7,756 bases of DNA, from positions 1 through 7,756 of the forward strand of contig CAMWQY010000124.1 of NCBI GenBank assembly GCA_947176355.1. The letters are read 5' to 3'. Every line of letters starts with the position of its first letter. Within the stretch, counting starts at the first letter, position 1. A program made the position numbers and the translations under genes. Under the pieces are notes generated by a model that saw only the letters and a program-made list of their open reading frames with translations, was not told where the DNA came from and searched no databases. The stretch comes from an uncultured Porphyromonadaceae bacterium (lineage in GTDB: Bacteria > Bacteroidota > Bacteroidia > Bacteroidales > Muribaculaceae). This document shows positions 1-5,440 of this stretch, piece after piece.

Positions 1-19
1 TCATAAGTCCCAATAAAAA

Positions 20-51
20 TTTGGATTTTGAAGTAGAATACATTAATTTTG
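20..51 (+). promoter_or_regulatory. Bacteroidetes-type promoter facing right
   Basis: TTTG at 20-23 and TAATTTTG at 44-51 are separated by 20 bp. This matches the known Bacteroidetes primary sigma consensus, TTTG - N19-21 - TAnnTTTG. Transcription would start around 55-58, inside the inverted repeat at 52-94. No plus-strand gene follows, so a transcript would run antisense into the 3' end of the ATPase gene or end early. The motif match is direct; activity is inferred, and chance matches are fairly common in AT-rich DNA. Confidence 0.42.
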
Positions 52-94
52 CAGTTGCGAAACGGTCATTTCCGAAACGGTCGTTTCGCAACTG
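52..94. repeat. 13-bp perfect inverted repeat with internal direct repeats
   Basis: CAGTTGCGAAACG (52-64) is the exact reverse complement of CGTTTCGCAACTG (82-94), with a 17-nt loop between them. The loop carries a second copy of CGAAACGGTC (58-67 and 73-82), so the site mixes direct and inverted copies. It directly abuts the -7 box at 44-51, which suits an operator or a structured transcript start. As a terminator for the minus-strand ATPase gene it is poor, because no T-run follows the stem on that strand. Confidence 0.7.
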
Positions 95-115
95 GTTATT
101 TATTAACGGCAATAT

Positions 116-1297
116 TTAATAGGTGAGGCCGAAATGCCAGAGGGGGACTATGTTGGCATTGCCAAATTCTATGTCGTCTTTTACCACTATGCCATTTTTT
201 ATGCTTTCGATTTGTCTTTGACCTTTGTTTTTACCTCCAACTTCAAATGTGAAATCTCCAATTCTGAAATCAGAAACTCTTGATACCGCTACATCATATT
301 CCACTCGCATCTGATTCTGGAAGAAAGTTTCCCTGACATTGCCAATATCAGTCATCACTCCTGCCATAGCATACATAAAATTTGTATTGTCAATATAGAG
401 TTTTTCGATTTTTCCAAGAACTCTTAGCCCTGATGTATCATCTCGAAGCAAGGAAATCATTCCTGCTTTTTCAAGCATTGTGAGATATTCAGGCAGGGTG
501 TTTTTGCTGACTCCAATTTCTTGCGATAGTTTTTCGATACTCGGTTTATAAGGAGCTAATCTCGAAAGCACACCCATAAGTTGCTTTAATTTCCTTGCGG
601 TGGCTGCCGTGAATCCGGCATAAAGAGGAATATCAGATTCTACAGTTTGGGATATAATCTGATTTAGACGAAGATCAAAGAGAGGTTCTTGAGAAAATGG
701 GAAATAGCCTTTGGCAAGATATTCTCTGAAATAGGGAAGGGGATGTTCCGGCAAAATACTTTCTTTTGACAGCATTTCCACTTCATGATTTAATATTTCA
801 TCGAGTGAATAAGTCTTAACTTTACGATTATGGAAAAGTTCAAGGTATTCTCGAAAAGAAAGTCCTTGCATGTGAAACATCAAAACACGTCGACTAAGAT
901 CAGCGGAGCCTTTCTTGATATCAAGCACAGAAGAACCGGTGAATATGATATGCAAGTCCGGGTTGGTGTCGTAAATCTGTTTTAATTCTCTTGACCAACC
1001 TTCATATTTATGTATCTCGTCGATGGCAAGGAACTCACCCCCATCTTTTACAAAATCATCAGCTAAGCTTACTAAAGAATGGGTGGCGAAATACAAATTG
1101 TCTGCATCAACATATAAGCATTTTTTTCCTGACTCCTTGATTTTCTGAAGGAGAAGAGTGGATTTTCCTACGCCACGAGGACCGGTTATGCCTACAAGAC
1201 GAGCATCGGGAATATCTTGATAAAGATATCTCTTAAATCTTAAACTTGTATCATTCAGTTGCTTCAGCATCGCTGAATGTAGTGAATTGTCTATCAT
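116..1297 (-). CDS. AAA family ATPase with winged-helix and DUF4143-type C-terminal domain
   Basis: A 393-residue ATP-binding protein of the AAA_14/DUF4143 type, common and variable in copy number in Bacteroidales; the cellular role of the family is not established. Walker A is GPRGVGKS (39-46), Walker B lies in FLAIDEIH (89-96), and a sensor-like FTGSS is at 119-123. SRR at 135-137 may supply an arginine finger. Residues about 251-283 resemble a winged-helix segment (KLSQEIGVSKNTLPEYL). The C-terminal region contains FEVGGK (351-356), whose E-x3-K fits the degenerate PD-(D/E)xK nuclease-like fold of DUF4143. The length is normal and the gene looks intact. The ATG at 1297 lies about 18 bp downstream of a -7 box and of the four-dyad array at 1341-1472, suggesting tight regulation. 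It has no operon partner here. Proposed roles such as a toxin-like or mobile-element-associated ATPase would be speculation. Confidence 0.88.
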   Translation of the reverse strand: MIDNSLHSAMLKQLNDTSLRFKRYLYQDIPDARLVGITGPRGVGKSTLLLQKIKESGKKCLYVDADNLYFATHSLVSLADDFVKDGGEFLAIDEIHKYEGWSRELKQIYDTNPDLHIIFTGSSVLDIKKGSADLSRRVLMFHMQGLSFREYLELFHNRKVKTYSLDEILNHEVEMLSKESILPEHPLPYFREYLAKGYFPFSQEPLFDLRLNQIISQTVESDIPLYAGFTAATARKLKQLMGVLSRLAPYKPSIEKLSQEIGVSKNTLPEYLTMLEKAGMISLLRDDTSGLRVLGKIEKLYIDNTNFMYAMAGVMTDIGNVRETFFQNQMRVEYDVAVSRVSDFRIGDFTFEVGGKNKGQRQIESIKNGIVVKDDIEFGNANIVPLWHFGLTY

Positions 1298-1314
1298 ATC
1301 GATCTAATTTTTTA

Positions 1315-1322
1315 CAAAGATA
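1315..1322 (-). promoter_or_regulatory. -7 box of the ATPase gene
   Basis: Read on the minus strand this is TATCTTTG, an exact match to the Bacteroidetes -7 box TAnnTTTG. The implied start near 1308-1311 leaves a 5' leader of only about 11-14 nt. The expected -33 position (about 1342-1347) is occupied by the first dyad of the 33-bp array instead of a TTTG. This suggests a protein bound there could block or replace the -33 contact. Confidence 0.5.
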
Positions 1323-1340
1323 CTCAAAAATTTTAAAATA

Positions 1341-1472
1341 ATCCCTATTGTAGGGAAGAAAATTTATGAAAATGTCACTATGATAGTGACGAAATAGATT
1401 GAAAACGTCACTATTATAGGGATGAAATAGGTTAAAAATATCACTATTATAGGGATGAATTCTGTCAAAATT
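1341..1472. promoter_or_regulatory. Four-unit operator-like array, 17-bp dyads every 33 bp
   Basis: Dyads start at 1341, 1374, 1407 and 1440, exactly 33 bp apart, each followed by a 16-bp linker that is itself repeated (roughly GAAATAGNTTNAAAAT). Unit 2, GTCACTATGATAGTGAC, is a perfect palindrome with 8-bp arms. Unit 1 uses TCCCTA/TAGGGA half-sites. Units 3 and 4 are hybrids with TCACTAT on the left and ATAGGGA on the right. The 33-bp spacing is close to three helical turns, which would put all sites on one DNA face. Operator function for the adjacent ATPase gene is inferred from position and symmetry. Confidence 0.65.
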
Positions 1473-1493
1473 GGGGGTTGGACTTTAGAGGAC

Positions 1494-1508
1494 GCACGCG
1501 GAGCGTGC
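1494..1508. repeat. Short GC-rich stem-loop
   Basis: GCACGC (1494-1499) and GCGTGC (1503-1508) form a perfect 6-bp stem around a GGA loop. It is a GC-rich island in AT-rich intergenic DNA. No T-run follows on either strand, so it is not a convincing terminator. It could be a REP-like dispersed element; a single copy in this window cannot show that. Confidence 0.45.
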
Positions 1509-1655
1509 TAACTACACTGGCTCAAAGCTTTTAATCAATAATGTATTCAGATTGGGAACAGAATTTTTAAATTTCAACTTAATTGAAGAATAACACGTTA
1601 TAATTAGAAATAGGGAATGATATGAATGACTTAAAATAATAAATTCTTGATGATT

Positions 1656-2633
1656 ATGGATAAATCGATTGTTGAAAACGCTGTCAAGTTTTTTAAGGAG
1701 AAACTTGGTAATTACAAGGATAAGTATAATCCTACTGCACTCTTTGAGAAGATTAAGGCTACGGCTAAAAATGCCGGTGCTAAGGTGGTCTATTACGTGC
1801 TGATTCTATATTATGCACTCACTAATGACAAGATTCCCCTAAAGGATCGGATTTTGGTGATTGCCGCATTGGGATATTTCATTTCACCCTTTGATTTTAT
1901 TCCTGATTTCTTGCTCGCAGGTATGCTTGATGATATGTCGGTGTTGGGATTTGTTGTATCTCGAGTTTGGAAATATATAGATGACGATGTGAAGCTTCAG
2001 GCTAAAGAAAAACTACAGGACTGGTTTGGAGACGATGATATTAAAAGAATCAAAACCGATGCCATGAATGTGGATGAAGAATTATATAAACTTATAGAAG
2101 AGTCATCATTACTCAAGACAGATAAAAAAGCCGATAAAAAAGAAGAGGTTGCGAGCCCCAACTCAGCAGTATCTGTCTCTAATGAAAACCTTAATAATAG
2201 TCAAAATAAAAATACCATGCACTTCTACATCCCTTTCCAGCAAATATCTCTATATTCTAAATTAAATCAAAACATTAATATCGAATTTGCCCAAATATCT
2301 GCCAAGGAACTTCGCCTGATATGGATACAGCATAATATAATAAAGGATATCCGTCTTGGCATCAATCTGAGGATTGTAGAGGTCAAGTCTGACAATATTA
2401 TCATTGCATACGAGGGAGGATTGACTAAGATGATCGTAGCTCCGGCATTGTCTTATTTAGTAAACAGGATTCCGGAAATGAAGGATAGCATAATTAAGGA
2501 AGATGGCAACCGTATAAAAGTAAACCTTGCTAATATAGACAAACTGAAACCTCTCCTTGAGAAAATAGAATTGAAGGATATTCTTGTCGAAAAAGAGGGT
2601 ATCAAACTGCTGGCTGATTTCCGAATTCCTTAA
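1656..2633 (+). CDS. DUF1232 (YkvA-like) protein with extra C-terminal domain
   Basis: A 325-residue protein of unknown function. The DUF1232 core lies at about 61-97 (PLKDRILVIAALGYFISPFD, then IPDF..AGMLDD), the short hydrophobic module typical of YkvA-family proteins, probably membrane-associated. A preceding hydrophobic stretch, about 43-54, adds to this. Residues about 153-187 form a charged and Asn/Ser-rich linker. After it comes an alpha/beta domain (about 188-325) with alternating hydrophobic strands and a closing GIKLLADFRI strand; I cannot assign it to a family. I chose the ATG at 1656 (MDKSIVEN). An ATG at 1650 in the same frame is equally possible, and a TTG at 1647 is unlikely. 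The gene stands alone on its strand and runs tail-to-tail into the DUF3237 gene with 3 bp between stop codons. No consensus promoter is visible upstream. Confidence 0.8.
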   Translation: MDKSIVENAVKFFKEKLGNYKDKYNPTALFEKIKATAKNAGAKVVYYVLILYYALTNDKIPLKDRILVIAALGYFISPFDFIPDFLLAGMLDDMSVLGFVVSRVWKYIDDDVKLQAKEKLQDWFGDDDIKRIKTDAMNVDEELYKLIEESSLLKTDKKADKKEEVASPNSAVSVSNENLNNSQNKNTMHFYIPFQQISLYSKLNQNINIEFAQISAKELRLIWIQHNIIKDIRLGINLRIVEVKSDNIIIAYEGGLTKMIVAPALSYLVNRIPEMKDSIIKEDGNRIKVNLANIDKLKPLLEKIELKDILVEKEGIKLLADFRIP

Positions 2634-2636
2634 ATC

Positions 2637-3116
2637 TTACTCTGCCATCCAGACTCGTAGGGTTATGGCGTTTTGCTCGAATCCTACCGGGCGGCAGATG
2701 AAGATTCGGTTGTTAAGCCAATTGTAAGGCGAGTTGATGTCGCATTCGAATTTTGGCGAAGTCATGAAGTAGGAATCATCAGGGGCAAACCTGTTGATTC
2801 CTTCATTGCATACATGGATAGCTACGGAGTCGTTGGTCATTATTGTGTAGATGGCCTCGAGATCAGATCTCTGTTGGTCAGGATTCACGAGTTGATAGTC
2901 GGCACCTCCGGGAATAACTTTACCGTTAACTTTACCCGTCACTTCCCCGCCGGTGATGGGAATCGTCACCCGCACACCGTGTGGATTCTGGCCGCCGTTG
3001 ATGGCAGACCCTATTTCGGCGCGTATATCGAAGACATGGGTCAGGGTTGGAGTTTGTGCCGATAAGGTGAAGGGGAGAAGTATTGTTGAAGCGATTAGGG
3101 TTATTAACGGTTTCAT
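2637..3116 (-). CDS. Exported DUF3237 family protein
   Basis: A 159-residue protein of the DUF3237 (UPF0311) family, a small beta-barrel-like family without a firm function. Family features visible are HGVR.TIPITGGEV (46-58), GKVIPGGADYQLV (65-77), YFMTSPKFE (116-124) and YNWLNNRIFI (131-140). Residues 1-20 are a typical signal peptide: Lys near the start, a hydrophobic core, then LSA before QTP with likely cleavage after A20. A periplasmic location is therefore expected, whereas many family members lack a leader. The start is the ATG at 3114-3116, which overlaps the cdsA stop codon in a TAATG junction. The same frame stays open further upstream, but that portion lies inside cdsA and loses the signal peptide position. 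Cotranscription and translational coupling with cdsA are likely; a link to phospholipid synthesis is only suggested by position. Confidence 0.85.
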   Translation of the reverse strand: MKPLITLIASTILLPFTLSAQTPTLTHVFDIRAEIGSAINGGQNPHGVRVTIPITGGEVTGKVNGKVIPGGADYQLVNPDQQRSDLEAIYTIMTNDSVAIHVCNEGINRFAPDDSYFMTSPKFECDINSPYNWLNNRIFICRPVGFEQNAITLRVWMAE

Positions 3117-3907
3117 TATAAATAGATAAAAAGAAGAATGAGGAAGGCGATAGGGAATGCGATGAGGAAGGAGTCGATGCGGTCGAGGAGGCCTCCATGT
3201 CCGGGAATCCAATTGCCGGAATCTTTGAATCCGTATTTCCTCTTCAGTTTTGATTCGATCAGGTCGCCAATAGTGCCGAAAATACAAGTTGAGATTGCCA
3301 ACAGCATCCAAATGCCAAGGGAGTATATTTCCATACCGAAAAATGAAGCGACATAACGCTGAAGGAAGAATGTGCCGATAAGAGTTATTATAACTCCTCC
3401 AAAAAATCCTTCCCAAGTCTTGTTAGGAGATATGGAAGGGCACAGCTTGTGTTTCCCAATTAGAGACCCAACAATGTAGGCACCCGAATCATTGAGCCAA
3501 AGCATTACAAATATGAGAAGAGGAAGACGGTGCATTGGTTCTAAGACCATACAGCAAAATGGAATACCGATATAAGTAGTAGCCACCGTTGCAAATTTTT
3601 GCTCAGGATATTTTTTCCTTAGAGCATAAACTATGATCAAACGGGCTATTTGTAGGACAATCCAGAGTATTATAGAGTAACGACAAATTGCAAGACAGAT
3701 CAATGACAATACAGCCAAAATATCTACAATGAAGATGGGAAGAGTCTTTCGTGAAAATCCCATTGCCATTCGGTCAAGTTCACATATACCGATGATGGCA
3801 AAAGCGATAGCCATAGCCCATAGAGCCCATCCTCCGTATGTGATGCAAAATATAATTACAGCGGCATAAACGATGCCGGATGCGGCGCGAACCAAAAACT
3901 TGTGCAT
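3116..3907 (-). CDS. cdsA: Phosphatidate cytidylyltransferase (CDP-diacylglycerol synthase)
   Basis: A 263-residue integral membrane enzyme that makes CDP-diacylglycerol from CTP and phosphatidic acid, the entry point to phosphatidylethanolamine and acidic phospholipids. The C-terminal family signature is complete: S219 and K222-R223, K228-D229, then PGHGGLLDRID (235-245) with the acidic metal-binding residues. LNDSGAY (138-144) and SPNKTWEGFFGG (160-171) are also family blocks. Multiple hydrophobic segments cover the N-terminal half and the C-terminus, and length is normal. The start ATG at 3907 follows a leader of about 40 nt if the -7 box at 3953-3960 is used. Three copies of a heptamer repeat lie in that leader. 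The gene is divergent from rsmG and its stop overlaps the start of the DUF3237 gene. Confidence 0.95.
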   Translation of the reverse strand: MHKFLVRAASGIVYAAVIIFCITYGGWALWAMAIAFAIIGICELDRMAMGFSRKTLPIFIVDILAVLSLICLAICRYSIILWIVLQIARLIIVYALRKKYPEQKFATVATTYIGIPFCCMVLEPMHRLPLLIFVMLWLNDSGAYIVGSLIGKHKLCPSISPNKTWEGFFGGVIITLIGTFFLQRYVASFFGMEIYSLGIWMLLAISTCIFGTIGDLIESKLKRKYGFKDSGNWIPGHGGLLDRIDSFLIAFPIAFLILLFIYL

Positions 3908-3919
3908 GATATTTTAACT

Positions 3920-3940
3920 AATTGAGAATTTAGAATTGAG
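3920..3940. repeat. Three-copy AATTKAG heptamer array in the cdsA leader
   Basis: AATTGAG, AATTTAG and AATTGAG lie head to tail. The same two heptamers make up the longer array at 5949-5997. It sits between the cdsA -7 box and start codon, so it is probably transcribed in the cdsA 5' leader. Confidence 0.65.
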
Positions 3941-3952
3941 TATTAATAGATG

Positions 3953-3960
3953 CAAAATTA
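3953..3960 (-). promoter_or_regulatory. -7 box of cdsA
   Basis: Read on the minus strand this is TAATTTTG, an exact TAnnTTTG match, about 45 bp before the cdsA start. No TTTG is found at the expected -33 spacing. It lies back-to-back with the rsmG promoter region, so the two divergent promoters share roughly 60 bp. Confidence 0.45.
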
Positions 3961-4015
3961 ATAAAAAAGACTGATATAATATGAGAGAAATAGGGATAAA
4001 TTGCGGAAAATTTGT

Positions 4016-4023
4016 TATTTTTG
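4016..4023 (+). promoter_or_regulatory. -7 box of rsmG, implying a near-leaderless mRNA
   Basis: TATTTTTG matches TAnnTTTG and ends only 4 bp before the rsmG ATG at 4028. The expected transcription start falls on or within a few bases of the start codon. This supports the ATG at 4028 over the TTG at 4001, which would lie upstream of the promoter box. No good -33 TTTG is seen at the usual spacing. Confidence 0.5.
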
Positions 4024-4027
4024 CATC

Positions 4028-4651
4028 ATGATAGAAAAAATTACTAAATATTTCCCCAATTTGACCGAACGTCAGAGGGAGCAGTTTGAGGCTATGATGA
4101 GGCTCTATCCGGAGTGGAACGAGAAAATCAACGTCATAAGCCGCAGAGATATTGATAATTTAGAAGAGAGCCACCTGCTCCATAGCCTTGCAATCGCAAA
4201 ATTTATAAATTTTGTGCCCGGCTCACGTGTGCTTGATTTCGGCACCGGAGGCGGACTGCCCGGGTTGCCATTGGCAGTACTATTTCCGGAAGTCCATTTT
4301 CATCTTATAGATAGGATTGGAAAGAAACTGAAAGTTGCAGCCGACATCGCAGAAAAGATAGGTCTGACCAATGTCTCATTCCAGCATGGCGATAGCGGTG
4401 AATGCCATGAGAAATTTGATTTTGTGGTAAGCAGAGCGGTTATGCCACAACCGGAGCTTGTAAAGCTTAGCCGAAAGAATATTGCGTCTGAACAGCGTAA
4501 TGCTATTCCCAATGGCGTGATAGCACTGAAAGGGGGAGATCTTGGTGCCGAGCTCAGGAATATGAAGTCATCTGAAGTAGTCGACATATCAAACTACTTC
4601 AAAGAAGATTTCTTCGATACAAAAAAAATCGTTTATACCCCTATAGCCTAA
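4028..4651 (+). CDS. rsmG: 16S rRNA (guanine527-N7)-methyltransferase RsmG
   Basis: A 207-residue S-adenosylmethionine-dependent methyltransferase that modifies G527 of 16S rRNA in the small ribosomal subunit. Family blocks are WNEKINVISRRD (30-41), followed by ESHLLHSL (47-54) and the SAM-binding loop VLDFGTGGGLPGLPLA (68-83). VVSRAV (133-138) and ALKGG (166-170) follow. Length matches the family. The start at 4028 gives the usual N-terminus and lies just behind a -7 box; a TTG at 4001 in the same frame would add nine residues without support. It heads the plus-strand gene series, with the metallo-hydrolase gene 34 bp downstream and no terminator between, so cotranscription is likely. The neighbour is not the common partner mnmG seen in many other bacteria. 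Confidence 0.95.
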   Translation: MIEKITKYFPNLTERQREQFEAMMRLYPEWNEKINVISRRDIDNLEESHLLHSLAIAKFINFVPGSRVLDFGTGGGLPGLPLAVLFPEVHFHLIDRIGKKLKVAADIAEKIGLTNVSFQHGDSGECHEKFDFVVSRAVMPQPELVKLSRKNIASEQRNAIPNGVIALKGGDLGAELRNMKSSEVVDISNYFKEDFFDTKKIVYTPIA

Positions 4652-4677
4652 ACGATTAAACGACTAAACGATTAAAC
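4649..4677. repeat. Octamer tandem array at the rsmG stop codon
   Basis: TAAACGAT, TAAACGAC and TAAACGAT are followed by a partial TAAAC, an 8-bp period with 3.6 copies. The first TAA is the rsmG stop codon. The segment 4664-4679 is an exact inverted copy of 5323-5338 at the other end of the metallo-hydrolase gene. Confidence 0.75.
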
Positions 4678-4685
4678 AAATCTCT

Positions 4686-5330
4686 ATGTTGAAAGTAGCA
4701 AAATTTGGATTTTATATGTTTGGGATCAACACTTACGTAGTATATGATCCTGAAGAGAAAGAGGCAGCTATAATAGATCCCGGCATGAGCCAAAAAAGGG
4801 AGTTTGAAGCTCTTGATAATTTTATTGATAGAGAAGGGTTGAAGGTGACACACCTTATAAATACACACCTTCATATCGACCATGCTATATCCGACCTTTG
4901 GGTAAAGGAAAAATACGGAGTTCCGGTGGAAGCACATGCCGATGATGCTTTCCTTGGAAAGTACCTTGCGCAACAGGCTCAAAGCTTTGGTATACCCGGT
5001 GAATACGTGGAAATTGAAATAGAGCAAAAGTTGAAGGAAGGGGATGTCATCAAAATAGGAAGAGGTGAACTGAAAGTGCTACACGTCCCTGGTCATAGTC
5101 CCGGAAGTATATGCCTTTATGATAAAGAGGATGGATTCGTCATTGTTGGAGATGCTCTTTTTGAAGGAAGCATAGGGCGTACTGACTTGCCGGGGGGCAA
5201 CCATCGCCAGCTTGTAGATGCCATAAAAAATAAGTTGCTGACACTTCCGCGAGAGACTGCTGTCTATTCCGGACATGGGAATCCTACGACGATAGGACGA
5301 GAATGGGATTCTAATCCTTATCTTGTTTAA
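4686..5330 (+). CDS. MBL-fold metallo-hydrolase, glyoxalase II-like
   Basis: A 214-residue cytoplasmic metallo-beta-lactamase-fold hydrolase. The dinuclear metal site is complete: HLHIDH (61-66, giving H61, H63, D65 and H66), H137 in VPGHSPGS, D156 in VGDALF and H197 in SGHG. GRTDLPGG (164-171) is typical of the YcbL/glyoxalase-II-like branch of hydroxyacylglutathione hydrolase relatives. It lacks the long C-terminal substrate domain of classical GloB, so hydrolysis of a small thioester is plausible but the substrate is unknown. The ATG at 4686 begins a normal N-terminus. It follows rsmG by 34 bp, most of which is the octamer array. Its stop codon sits in a second, inverted octamer array. Cotranscription with rsmG is likely. 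Confidence 0.88.
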   Translation: MLKVAKFGFYMFGINTYVVYDPEEKEAAIIDPGMSQKREFEALDNFIDREGLKVTHLINTHLHIDHAISDLWVKEKYGVPVEAHADDAFLGKYLAQQAQSFGIPGEYVEIEIEQKLKEGDVIKIGRGELKVLHVPGHSPGSICLYDKEDGFVIVGDALFEGSIGRTDLPGGNHRQLVDAIKNKLLTLPRETAVYSGHGNPTTIGREWDSNPYLV

Positions 5331-5364
5331 TCGTTTAGATGTTTAAGTGGTTAAAGGTTTAATA
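5325..5364. repeat. Degenerate octamer array over the metallo-hydrolase stop codon
   Basis: Five diverging 8-bp units, GTTTAATC, GTTTAGAT, GTTTAAGT, GGTTAAAG and GTTTAATA, start just before the TAA at 5328-5330. They are the reverse-complement family of the units at 4649-4677, with 5323-5338 an exact 16-bp inverted match to 4664-4679. The array runs straight into the heptamer array that follows. Confidence 0.65.
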
Positions 5365-5431
5365 GTTGATAGTTGATAGTTAATAGTTGATAGTTAATAG
5401 TTGATAGTTAATAGTTGATAGTTGATAGTTG
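5362..5431. repeat. Ten-copy ATAGTTR heptamer array
   Basis: Ten uninterrupted 7-bp units, seven ATAGTTG and three ATAGTTA, with an exact period over 70 bp. The array ends 9 bp before the start codon of the DUF5063 gene, so it probably occupies its translation initiation region. An array this regular is prone to slippage and copy-number change. Confidence 0.85.
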
Positions 5432-5440
5432 AATAAGATT

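Larger units (their letters stand above)
1298..1655. other. Long intergenic region between divergent ATPase and DUF1232 genes
   Basis: This gap of about 360 bp holds the ATPase -7 box (1315-1322), four 33-bp dyad units (1341-1472) and a GC-rich stem-loop (1494-1508). The rest, about 1510-1655, is AT-rich. I see no coding frame, RNA gene or clear -33/-7 pair for the DUF1232 gene there. A weak TTCAA/TTGAA dyad at 1573-1587 is probably chance. Confidence 0.6.

Noticed and set aside
1341..1472. Possible short CRISPR array
   Set aside because: The segments between dyads are themselves similar to each other and only 16 bp long, so there are no unique spacers. No cas gene is present. The pattern is a tandem operator-like repeat.
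2673..3065. 130-residue plus-strand open frame
   Set aside because: It lies antisense inside the DUF3237 gene, whose family motifs and signal peptide are clear on the minus strand. The plus-strand translation has no recognisable domain.
3117..3416. Upstream extension of the DUF3237 frame to 259 residues
   Set aside because: The extension overlaps cdsA in another frame, shows low-complexity Arg/His-rich translation and would bury the signal peptide. The ATG at 3116 is far better.
4001..4027. TTG start for rsmG adding nine residues
   Set aside because: It would lie upstream of the -7 box, and the family N-terminus begins at the ATG at 4028.
4656..5027. Minus-strand open frame opposite the metallo-hydrolase gene
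   Set aside because: It is antisense to a gene with a complete metal-binding motif set and shows no family resemblance itself.
5429..5440. TTG start for the DUF5063 gene
   Set aside because: The codon belongs to the heptamer array; the ATG at 5441 is a normal start and leaves a complete domain.
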